Source of the DNA: Amoebidium appalachense
Taxonomy: Eukaryota > Ichthyosporea
NCBI GenBank assembly: GCA_963693365.1
Contig: CAVNZM010000004.1
Span: 3,906,001 to 3,970,000 of the forward strand
Reading direction: 5' to 3'
DNA length: 64,000 nt
In this document: positions 38,089 through 64,000 of the stretch, in pieces
How positions within the stretch are numbered: position 1 is the first letter of the stretch
Layout: every line of letters starts with the position of its first letter
Program-made: the position numbers and the translations under genes
Notes under the pieces: generated by a model
Databases searched by the model: none
Seen by the model: the letters and a program-made list of their open reading frames with translations, nothing else
What the model was told of the DNA's origin: nothing

Positions 38089-40691
38089 GATCACTGACTG
38101 TGGGTGTGGTTATCAACGATTGATTGGCTGAGCGGTGAGCCCTTTGGAGCGTGGCAAATCTTGACACGTGTATAAAGTGCTCGTTCTCACTTCAGCACGT
38201 GCATTCTCATGAGTCATGAGCGGCTCTCATGTGCAAGGGGAAGGGGAAGGGGAGGGGGAGAGGGGGGGGAGGGGAGGCGGGGAGGGGGACGGGGAGGGGG
38301 GGGAGGGGGGGAGGTCCACTTCCTGATTTTTATTAAGTGTTGCGAATAAAACCTCCTTTGCACTCGTGTGGGAAAGTGTTTGTCAGTCTCAGTGTAGGAA
38401 CACCGTGGCACATGTGTTAAAACTAGGTTGAGGGCCGTTGGGGTTTTGGGGGGGGGGGGGGACGGAAGAGTGATGCCGAATTGGCGGAAAATGGAATGCA
38501 ACGGCCCAGGGAAAGGGGGGGGGGGAGGGGGATGGTATGTAATGGTGGCCGTGGTGCCGGCTTCAGATATTGGCCTTAGCTTCCCAATATTGTATACGTA
38601 TATAATAAAGTGCACACTTGATCCAAAGTTGTGTCGGATTTGGAGAACGAGAAAAAACGGAACGATGGGGTGTATGAACACGTAAGAAAACCCGAAGCAA
38701 ATGTAACGTGCCCAAAAGGGGACACTTGAAAAAAGGGTGATCCTGGAGAGTGGAAGGGAAGGGGGGGGGGGGGGGGGGGGTTGAGGGGGGGAAGGGTTGA
38801 GGGGGAGGGATGGGGGGGTTGACTGTGCGTGTTTGTGTGTGTGTGTGTTTTGGGGGGGGGGGGGGGGGGGGGGGGGGGGAGTGTTGTCATGGGGAGCTAA
38901 GTGATGATAGGTATCATTCATAGAATTGGGTGAGCTTTTTTACAAAGGTTAATGTTTTGCCGAGGAATTTCTATATATGTAGACGAGTTAGCTTAGATGT
39001 AGATGTATATATACTATCGCCATTGTACAGGACATGTACGTGCGGAATTATTGACGCTACTAGCCAGCTTTGTGATCCACGGTTTCGAATCCCTGAATAC
39101 CGCACCATAAATAGGCAAAACTTTGGCAATGCTATGAATTGAATTCTATTTCAAGTTAAAGGTGCTACAATGACGCCACGTTTTCGATCGTCGTCATATT
39201 CACGCCACGAATATATTTTTGTAACTACTAGTAGCCTATATGGCGGATACGGTTAGAAACTGCTCTTTCCTACATAGATTCGTTTATTCGTAATGTGGTA
39301 TGGTGTAAAAACGCAAAGATGATCATGTCTTGGCGGTGTAATCGGTTTCTGGCATCTCCTGCTAGTATGTGTAATATGTGTGGGGGGCGGTTTACTCGCG
39401 GATGCCAGGCTATCAATAAGTGTGACCTGTTAGCTAACGTAATAGAACCGGAGGTTATGGGCGGTTTTATTCTCTTTTCCGCCTCCCTTCCTCAATATAT
39501 CCGTTTTAAAATGACTATTATAGATCACCTTATTAATGCTTAACAGTATGATATCGTGATACGGTGCTTTCTTTCGGAGCTACCAATGCTAGCCTCTGCT
39601 TATCCATAATATGTAATAGGGTTGTCGTATGCTACGACGGCGCTAAATGTTGCTTAGCATGTACATATGTCACTAGCTGCATTTGATTGGCTGCGCTGGA
39701 AAACGCAGTAGGCCGTCGAGTGAGGCTGGGCCCCAGACAGTGTCCACAGCAATAAATAGTGTGTAACCCACCTATTTTTGTATGCCGACACGGGATAAAT
39801 ATCTAATCTCATTCGGCAACCGAGTCTGAGTAGGTTATATGGAAATTTGCCACTTTTATTTTGAGGGGGAGCCTACGGCTTGGACCTCACTGGATCCAGT
39901 CCTGTAGTGGGCATGCGATGAAAACCTGTATTTACAAATATATATAAAAACTACGGCTGTTGGCTAAAAATGGGAAACCCCGTATGCTTACACGTGCAAT
40001 CAAGCATGGCGCATATATCCACTGGCAGCTAATTGGAAAATTCTAACCAGAAAACACGGGACTACGGCAAAATATGCTAACTGTGCAACCACAACCATGA
40101 GGCACTACCAGTATACCGGATACGCGTTGTTAGATAAAAATAGAACCTGGAGTCCGCCCACACGCGCTCATGTGAGAAATAAATAATATTTAAAACAAAA
40201 GAAAAAAAAATATAAAAGTAGGAAAAACCGCAGTGAAATAGGGAAAAACCTGGCGCATGATTTTAACTGCCAAAACTTCTCATTACTCTCCATGTAAATC
40301 ACACTATATATAGGAATGGAAGCACAGCAGAAGTGTACTAAGGGATGGGTGTCCTGTATACATATAGAAATCAGGGAGATTGCTGACGATCGATCCTAAT
40401 CTCGCCTAATCGGATTCCTTGCAGGCTGGGTTTATTCCACGGACAAGCACGGAATGTGAGAAACCATCTAAGGCCGGGACAGCGTGCACACAGTATGAAT
40501 ATAAGTAAATGTACGTCTATGGGCCATAGTAAAAAACGGTGGGAAGACTGACATACGGCCCTACGAACATTATTCTCGAAAAATGAACAGCTTTGCTGGT
40601 AAAAAGAGAGCTCGAAATAAAACTACCAAATGCACATTTATACGAGGCATAATGACGAACACACCCACAGGAACGATCCGCGGGGCCTGGG
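38089..40691. other. Intergenic region upstream of the OSBP 3' end
   Basis: 38217-38530 and 38760-38880 are G-rich low complexity. 38900-40690 is complex, AT-richer and mostly repeat-free. An 82-codon ORF at 39295-39543 contains a C-x2-C (MCNMCGGRF) but has no other sign of coding. The OSBP 3' UTR should occupy the last few hundred bases. Confidence 0.5.
40431..40436 (-). terminator. Candidate poly(A) signal AATAAA of OSBP
   Basis: TTTATT on the plus strand reads AATAAA on the coding strand about 256 bp beyond the OSBP stop codon. Supported only by sequence and position. Confidence 0.35.
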
Positions 40692-57155
<16,464 letters not shown>

Positions 57156-57963
57156 AGTGGTGCTTTAGAGACTCACCTGTGGAAAGGGGATTGACACATT
57201 TAGTTAGATGGGGTGTATGTTGGTATATAGTGGGATTGGTCAAACAGAAAAACATACGAAATAGAGATCTGAGATATGTCGTTTCAACAATTGCAGCATC
57301 TGAAGTGAAAAACTTGTCTGGCCATAAAGTGGGTGACATAAATTTTAATTGCACAAGAGGGATCTATCAAGCTGTAAAATTACTGGTAGAGAACGTACAC
57401 ATGGCCGGTTAAGACTTTGAAAGGACATCTACCTTACGGGCTCTGTGAACCATGAAATATGATTAATCAATCTTACACACCCGCCTCTTGCGTTATTTCC
57501 TGACTCAACTCGTGTGCAAACAGAGTAGTGAAAAGAGAATTGGATGGGATCCAAGAGAAATCCTGATGGATCGATGCTTCACACAGGGGTTGAATCACAA
57601 TAGCCAATCGGGGACATCCAGAAGGCCTCAGAACCCCATATTTTCTATCACGCGTGTCTTATATTTCCAAAGCGTGTAGTAAGAACACCGCTTCCTCAGA
57701 AAACCTGGGGATCTTTATCACATGTTAGTCCCTTTCCTGTTTGCACTGTTGAACCTTGTTAGGCGGAGAGGTGGCCCTGGCCTTTGGGTCTCGTTGAGCC
57801 ACTGATTGTAGATTGACCAATCATCGGCGCTTTGTTTTTCAAGATTAAGCGTTCTTATTGGTGGAATAATATGTCTATTTATAGCCACATGCCAACCATT
57901 CTCATTCTCACTTCTCACAAACCTTCATTCTAATATCCTATCATCCCCACTTGAAGAAGCAAA
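57156..57963. promoter_or_regulatory. Divergent promoter region between OSBP and FKBP
   Basis: 808 bp separate the two start codons. Close to FKBP are CCAAT at 57817-57821, a reverse CCAAT (ATTGG) at 57857-57861 and TATTTATA at 57876-57883, 80 bp before the FKBP ATG: a conventional TATA promoter. On the OSBP side a TTTCCACAG acceptor lies about 25 bp before the ATG, so OSBP probably has a 5' UTR intron. No coding sequence is seen between them. Confidence 0.55.
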
Positions 57964-58323
57964 ATGGGTGTGGATATTGAGATAATCAAGGAGGGAACGG
58001 GACGCACGCCCAACAAGGGCGAGACCGTGCACGTACACTACACCGGCACACTCACAAACGGGACGAAGTTCGACTCTTCGCGTGACCGCGGCCGGCCGTT
58101 CGTTTTCAAGGTCGGAATCGGGTCTGTGATCAAAGGGTGGGATGAGGGGGTGCTTCAACTGAAAGAAGGAACAAGGGCTAAGCTGACGTGCAGCCCAGAC
58201 TACGCATACGGAGCTGAGGGAGCCCCGCCAGAGATCCCTCCAAACTCGACGCTTGTGTTTGATGTTGAGTTGCTCTCCATCGGGGACAAACTGGCCGTCG
58301 GGGGTTCTTGCACTGTTTCTTGA
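57964..58323 (+). CDS. FKBP12-type peptidyl-prolyl cis-trans isomerase
   Basis: Single-exon gene of 119 codons, the only intronless gene in the window. It starts [20 protein letters not shown]. The whole protein is one FKBP domain. All the residues that line the active site and macrolide pocket in human FKBP12 are present at matching positions: Y26, F36, D37, F46, V55, I56, W59, Y82, F99, within [26 protein letters not shown] and AYGAEG. It catalyses proline isomerisation in the cytosol and in animals modulates calcium channels and TOR via drug complexes. It has about 12 residues after the usual end ([14 protein letters not shown]), longer than FKBP12. Promoter with CCAAT and TATA lies immediately upstream. 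Identity as FKBP1-like is firm; the paralogue number cannot be told. Confidence 0.96.
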   Translation: MGVDIEIIKEGTGRTPNKGETVHVHYTGTLTNGTKFDSSRDRGRPFVFKVGIGSVIKGWDEGVLQLKEGTRAKLTCSPDYAYGAEGAPPEIPPNSTLVFDVELLSIGDKLAVGGSCTVS

Positions 58324-60110
58324 TCGTAAACTTACAGTGTAAAGCCTTTTTTGCCCTAGAGGGACTTTTTGTTGTTGTGAATATAGTTATAATATTGCGT
58401 GATTATAAAAATGCACCGTCATGCTGTGAAATTATATATAACCATGATTAATACCTGAGATTATGCTGTGTGATCCATAGTCTTACTGTGTGTTTAGCCT
58501 CCATGGGCTTGAGCTTCAGAGCTTTCCATTAGCCAAGTGACGGAGCAAATGTGTCTAAGAGAAAAAACTCTACATTATCGTAATAGAACATATTCACAGG
58601 CTTAAAGCCTGACTCTTCCTCTCCCGTTTGACATGTTTGTCACTGGAAGCGCTTGGTTGGTTTCAAGTTCCCTTGCCTCTACAGTCCGATTGCCACCCAC
58701 ATGTCGTACCCTGCTCCTCCCCTCCTCCACCCCAACACATACAGACACACACTCCCCAACCGCCAGCACATTTGCGACCAATATGTCCGATTCTTTTTCT
58801 TCGTCCCCTCCCCCCCCCCCCTCCCCTCCCTTCCCCTTCCCCCCCCCCCCCCCCCCCCAAACACACACACACACACCCCACCCCCCATGCAAAGCTTCAG
58901 GGTCTAAATTCAGTTATGGCTCGCGCCCCTCCTAATTATAGGCTTTGCTCATGTTGCACGCTACGTGCTGCTTCAGGTTGCATACTTGTATGTTTGCTTT
59001 TGCAACTGTCCTGCACCGCGCCGTGTTTCTCATCGTGTAGTTGTGCTTCGTGCCGTGTTCCACATTCGAACCCTTCCCCCCCTTCCCAAATCTCCCCCCC
59101 TACCCCACACCACCACCACCACGTGCACCACCAGCTTGCACCACCACCTTTTCCACAGAGTGACTTCAGATTTTTGAGTCATCTGATTGCTAAAACCCGT
59201 CTGAGTCATTGGCCCTTCGAGCCATGCTTCAGGAACCGTTCATGTTGCCTTTCGAACTGTTACCACAAGACCACAAGAATAGAGGAACTCACAGTATCTT
59301 TAACGGTCTATTGACCAGCACGATAAGTAGAGAAACCGGCACAGCTTTAGTAAAACACTAAATTACAGCACACTGAAGCCGGTGCAAACGAAACTTCAAG
59401 CTCACGGACACCGGTTGTTGTGGTATGCATATGGTAGCACTGATCCTTGGGGCAAACGCACAACCCAAGTCATGAAAAGCACCACCATGGAATGAGTCTT
59501 GAACCGTGGCAAATTATATGTGTGACTATTGAACTATAATTGTCAACTTGCAAAAGAGGGTGGTGTGTGCCTGTGATCACCCAACACATCAGAGTGAATA
59601 TGCTCAAGTACGGCATACGCAGTCCTGCGAAGGAGCCCAGACCCACGGGAAAATGTTCTGAGCTCGAGTCCATTGGGAGTATATGTCAGTTGGAGGGTAC
59701 ATTGATGACGTGTCGTGTCAGCATAAGGCTTTTTCCCTCTCAATGAACAACAACGAACAGCAGCGGAGCACAGCAGCGGAGCTCAGCACTGAGTCAGCAG
59801 AGTCACAACGAGAGTGAGTCGACTCAAATACTGTATGTTTGCGCAATCATGTCTTTGCTGATTGGGCAAACACGCACCGTTAGTCTAACTGTGTCGACGC
59901 TATATGCAGGACTCAGTGATGCAGGACTCAGTGACTGACAATCAATATTAATGACCTCACATATGCCAGTCCCAGGCAGACTAAGTGGGCGATCGGATCA
60001 CACAGGTGACAACGACTTGAAAGTTAAAACCTGAAAAACGGCCCATAATGGGGGAAACGAGAAAAATGTATATAACTGCAGTTCATAGCAATCCAAAATA
60101 GGTGTCACAG
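58324..60110. other. Intergenic region between FKBP and the DUF4460 gene
   Basis: FKBP 3' UTR followed by C-rich and CA patches at 58800-58880 and complex sequence. 59750-59820 has GCAGCGGAGC repeats and several GAGTCA/TGACTC motifs, and 59910-59936 repeats GCAGGACTCAGTGA twice; these AP-1-like sites may belong to the downstream promoter. I see no gene. Confidence 0.45.
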
Positions 60111-61306
60111 ATGAGAAGAATGGCCTTCGTGTTTCCTGTGAAGTCAACAAGGAGCGCACTGAAAAGGGAAGCGAATGGAAAAATGTGGAAAGCACTAAGT
60201 AGATCCCACCGCCCGATGTATCCAGCAGCCGGGGTAACATCGTGGCATAGCTGCTTGCGTGCAGGTGGGCACACCCAGTTTCTGTTGCCGTGAGTCCTCA
60301 AGAGCTGGTTTTCCGTTTTCTTCTCAACGCGTTCAGATTCGTTGCTCTCCCTACGTCTTCACTGGGCTGTCACTATTTGCTTTCCTTTTGACCCCCCCCC
60401 TTCCCCACCAGGTTGTTTCTTGCTGTTCTTCACCCCTCCCCCCCCCACCCCCTTCCCCTTCCCTCGTCGTCTAGTCAACGGTGGCCATTCAGCGTACCTA
60501 GATCCTTTCGCCCCCCCCCCCCCCCCCCCCCCCTACCCCCGCCCCCCCCCCCCCCCCCTCCCCCCCCCCCCCCCCCCGGCACATCATATGAAGGTAATTC
60601 TTCCTTACTTCTTTAACAACCCCTCCCGCTACCCCTCCCCGTCTGGTTGTCAACGTGGGACTCATTTTAGATTGGAGCAACACACACACCTGTGTCGCCA
60701 GGAACAAGCACACAGGCATACAATTACCAGTGAATACACATCTCACGTTTATTTGCCAACACCTGCATTTACCAAATCACAGTTGTCACCCACTTTGCGC
60801 ATGCTTAAGTGCACGATCATGTGCACACACGCACGCGCGCACGCACGCACGCATGCACATACGCACACACGCACGCACACACACACACACACGCAAGCAT
60901 TAACACACGCACACACACACACACACTCACTCATAGTCACTCACTGCACATCACACATACACACACACACACACACCATGAACCCCTGCTAATTTAAAAC
61001 TTCTACACACATGAGCGGTGTGCAAATTGGGACCTCGATTGTAGAGAGTTGGTTTGTGTATATGTGTGCTGCATGTGTGTATGTGTGTATGTGGTCACGG
61101 AACAACATTTTTACTTTTGGTAGTTTTCTGCTTACACCAGTTGATCACATTTAAACTTACTACCAGCCCCCCCCCCCCCTCCCCCACCCCCCTTCCCCCT
61201 TCCTCCTCCAATAAAAAATAAAAATAAAAATAAATTACCTTGAAATCAAATACAACAAATAAAACAAAAAACAATACCTTAACAGTGTCCGATCCCTCCC
61301 CCCCCC

Positions 61307-61346
<40 letters not shown>

Positions 61347-61975
61347 TTGCCCTCCCCCGCGCCTCCCTTTCAGGTGCAGAATGGGACACAGTGCGTCTTT
61401 TTTCTTGTCGGCCATCAGGATCCACCTCCGTCACATCTCTCCTGCGGGAGTTCTACTTCAGAGTCCACCCGGACATGTTTGCTCGCTGGCCAAAGGCACA
61501 GGTAGCTAAGCCAGCCCCCCCCCCCCCCCCTCCCCCCCCCCCCCCCCCCCCTCCGTCCCCCACCTTCCCGGGGGGCCGACCCTCTGTTTTTGTTTTTGCG
61601 TTTTTCCTTTTTTTATTTTTTTTAAAGGTGGTATGGTGGTGATGGTGTGTGTGTGTGTGTGTGTGTGTGTGTCTGTGTGTGTCTGTGTGTGTCTGTGTGT
61701 GTCTGTGTCTGTGTATTTCTTTTTCTATTTCTATTCTTTTTTTTTTCTTGGGGGGCGGAGGTGGGCGGGGGGGGGGAGGGGGGAGGAGGGAGGGGGGGGG
61801 GGGGGGATCAAATGGTTTTTTTTTACCCACCCCTATCCCAATAGATTTCTTGGTCGTGCTCTAACTCTTGGTGCTTACTTTTAGAAGCGTCTTTTGCCCA
61901 ACAGCAAGCAGATTTATTGTTTTGATTTTTCAAATGATAAGAACGATCCGAAGTGACACTATAATGACCCACATC

Positions 61976-62016
<41 letters not shown>

Positions 62017-62574
62017 CACACTGCTTACGATTCTTCAAATTATTGCAGGGAGACCATCTCTCCCTTTAGGTGCCCTTTGCCAAATATATCACCATTCATA
62101 GACACTGACGTTTCGGTTTACGTTCAGACACAAAACGAGCAGAGTCTTAAGGCGATATCACAGCACCTGGAAAGACTGCAAACAGGGCACCAATCATCCT
62201 TCCCAGGCACGTAAAATGCCCGTATAACTCCCCCATATGCCGTTATATTCTTACCGGTTTCAGTGTTCTTTTCCCTCTTCTACCGTTTTTCTTCTTTTGG
62301 ATTTTTGCTTTTGTTTTTCTGTTTGACTTTGTTCTTCTTGGTCATCTTTTGCATAATGGGTTTTGCCGTGAAGCAGTTAAGTCAATGTTATTTGGTTTTT
62401 TGCCCCTCTGCTTCTCTCTTTCCTCTAAATCTCCCCCCCCCAACTCTCTCTCTCGCCTCCCCTCTCCTCTCCCCTCTCTCTACTTCTCTTGTCTTCTGTA
62501 ACTTGATCGTGTCTTTTTATCTACGGCCTCTCCATCACCCAACTCCTCTCAAGGCTTTTTTTTTTTTTTTTTTT

Positions 62575-62605
<31 letters not shown>

Positions 62606-62784
62606 GGAGGGGGGGGGGGGGGAGGGGGGGAGGGAGGGGGGGGGAGGGGGGATGATGGTGTTTGGGTGGGTGGGTGGGTGGGGGGGGGGGGGGGGGGGGG
62701 GGGATAAGTGGCGGTGGTGGTGGTTAAGAGGAGTGGTCAAAGACTTGTTAGAAAGAGGAAAGGAGTTGGTGCTTTTTTTTCCGC

Positions 62785-62859
<75 letters not shown>

Positions 62860-63087
62860 TGGGGGGGGGGGGGGAGGGATAGCGGGCGTAAGAAGAAGGG
62901 ACGGTGATAAGAGCAAATTGTATACAGCCGCACCTATAAACATCCTCCCACGCATCCACACCCCCCCCCCCCCCCCCACCTACACACACACACACACAGA
63001 GACACACAGCACACACAAGGCAAGCAAGCACTTGCGTGTGTCCACACACCCACATGCACACGAACCACACACACGCACACACACGAA

Positions 63088-63172
<85 letters not shown>

Positions 63173-63353
63173 CGCAGACACACAAGCGCATGTAATCTAA
63201 CATGGTGGGACACGCAGAGCACCGGGTGATGTTCTACATGCGGCCAAAGACACAGGCAGGGACAAACACAAAGGCACAGCTACGGTCCATCTCTGTGACC
63301 CTCAAACCAACAACCGTGCACGACAATATATACCATCTGCTCAAGGCATGCGG
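60111..63353 (+). CDS. DUF4460 / TCAIM-like mitochondrial protein, N-terminal part (continues off window)
   Basis: Four exons joined in phase: 60111-60264, 61374-61501, 62128-62206, 63218-63353, about 165 residues so far, ending in a GG|GTATGT donor, so more exons lie beyond 64000 or in the repeats before it. The start MRRMAFVFPVKSTRSALKR is basic and amphipathic, fitting a mitochondrial presequence; a GTCACAG before the ATG may be an acceptor. LLREFYFRVHPDMFARWPKAQ followed by QNEQSLKAISQHLERLQTG matches the DUF4460 pattern of TCAIM (FYFxVHPDxF...NExSLKxLxxxLExL). Exon 4 (HRVMFYMRPKTQ...YHLLKAC) matches the following LTFYVR region. Molecular function of the family is not settled. The third intron needs a GC donor (CCAG|GCACGT). 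Similarity to the J-domain-like fold of TCAIM is inference. Confidence 0.75.
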
Positions 63354-63798
63354 GTATGTGAATTAGGGTTTGAGTATGTGTCGGTGGTTGGGTGGGTGGG
63401 TGGCTGTGTGTGTGTGTGTTTGTGTGTGTGTGTGGGGGGGGGGGGGGGGGGGGGGAGGGGGAGGGGGGGGGGGGGGGGGCTATTTATGTATCTGAGGTGG
63501 TGTAAACGTAGTGGTGGCTGGAGAAGCCGGGGGGGGGGGGGAGGGGGGGGGGGGGGAGGATAGGTGAAAATGACCTATCGGAGGTGTGATGGAAGGGGGG
63601 GGGGGGGGGGGGGGGGGGGGGCAAGGCACATGGGAAAAAGGGTGGGAAGGGGTAGGGGGTGGGTGGGTGGGGTGTGTGTGCTGGGGGGGGGGGTTGGGGG
63701 GAGATATCTATCAAGGGGATGCCAAATTGTTCGGGTTCTGCATTTCTCACTGTTCATGCCTCATAGAAGAACACATCAGGAGGGACCCCGGGGGGGAG

Positions 63799-63829
<31 letters not shown>

Positions 63830-64000
63830 AGGGGGAGAGGGGGGATTTTGTCACACGCGGTGGTTATGGTTGTTGTTAGGCATGGTTGAGAAAATGCAAC
63901 ACCTAATCGATTATATTCTGACATGGTTTTGGGCCTATGAAGATTGTCCACTGAGGGGCTACAACCAGAGGTGGGCATCAACACCCCTCTATTTCTTATT

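Noticed and set aside
37123-38094. 323-codon minus-strand ORF rich in CVCVRV
   Set aside because: Mostly CA/GT repeat translation; only its first ten codons before a splice donor are retained as a possible exon.
39295-39543. 82-codon plus-strand ORF with a C-x2-C pair
   Set aside because: Isolated, no recognisable family, no splice partners and ordinary AT-rich intergenic context. Kept only as a note in the region description.
57179-57412. 77-codon plus-strand ORF in the OSBP/FKBP spacer
   Set aside because: It overlaps the probable OSBP 5' UTR and shows no family features; likely chance.

Overview
This window comes from an intron-rich eukaryotic nuclear genome. Genes are split into many short exons (mostly 60-250 bp) with GT-AG and a few GC-AG introns. 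Nearly all the space between exons is low-complexity DNA: G/C homopolymers often 20-60 bp long, (GT)n/(CA)n, (GA)n/(CT)n. I cannot name the species. A RING/B-box/coiled-coil protein and a DUF4460 (TCAIM-like) protein lean towards a holozoan or a relative, but this is inference.

Layout. 1-5348 (+): C-terminal two-thirds of the cohesin kleisin RAD21/SCC1. 7874-13677 (-): a Nudix domain fused to an eIF2B-family domain. 14716-22545 (-): mitochondrial branched-chain 2-oxoacid dehydrogenase E1-beta (BCKDHB). 22971-23296 (+): two unassigned exon-like blocks. 26087-28409 (-): a TRIM-like RING/B-box/coiled-coil protein with an unfamiliar Cys-rich C-terminus. 31213-36239 (+): an F-box/leucine-rich-repeat gene with two mutually compensating frameshifts. 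About 38.06-38.09 kb (-): a possible first exon of an unidentified gene. 40692-57155 (-): oxysterol-binding protein in 21 exons that join in frame to 775 codons. 57964-58323 (+): intronless FKBP12-type prolyl isomerase, divergent from OSBP. 60111 to beyond about 63353 (+): N-terminal part of a DUF4460/TCAIM-like mitochondrial protein. The rest is intergenic or intronic simple repeat.

The genes are unlinked housekeeping functions (sister-chromatid cohesion, branched-chain amino-acid breakdown, lipid transfer at membrane contacts, protein folding, ubiquitination adaptors), so no operon-like logic is expected. The more unusual content is structural: tandem duplications that carry splice sites at three exon edges, a pogo/Tigger-like MITE inside one of these arrays, an identical 144-bp repeat in two introns of OSBP, and introns with GT repeats near the donor and CA repeats near the acceptor. 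Exon boundaries were worked out by eye from splice consensus, phase and family similarity; no alignment was run. Homopolymer lengths may contain assembly error.
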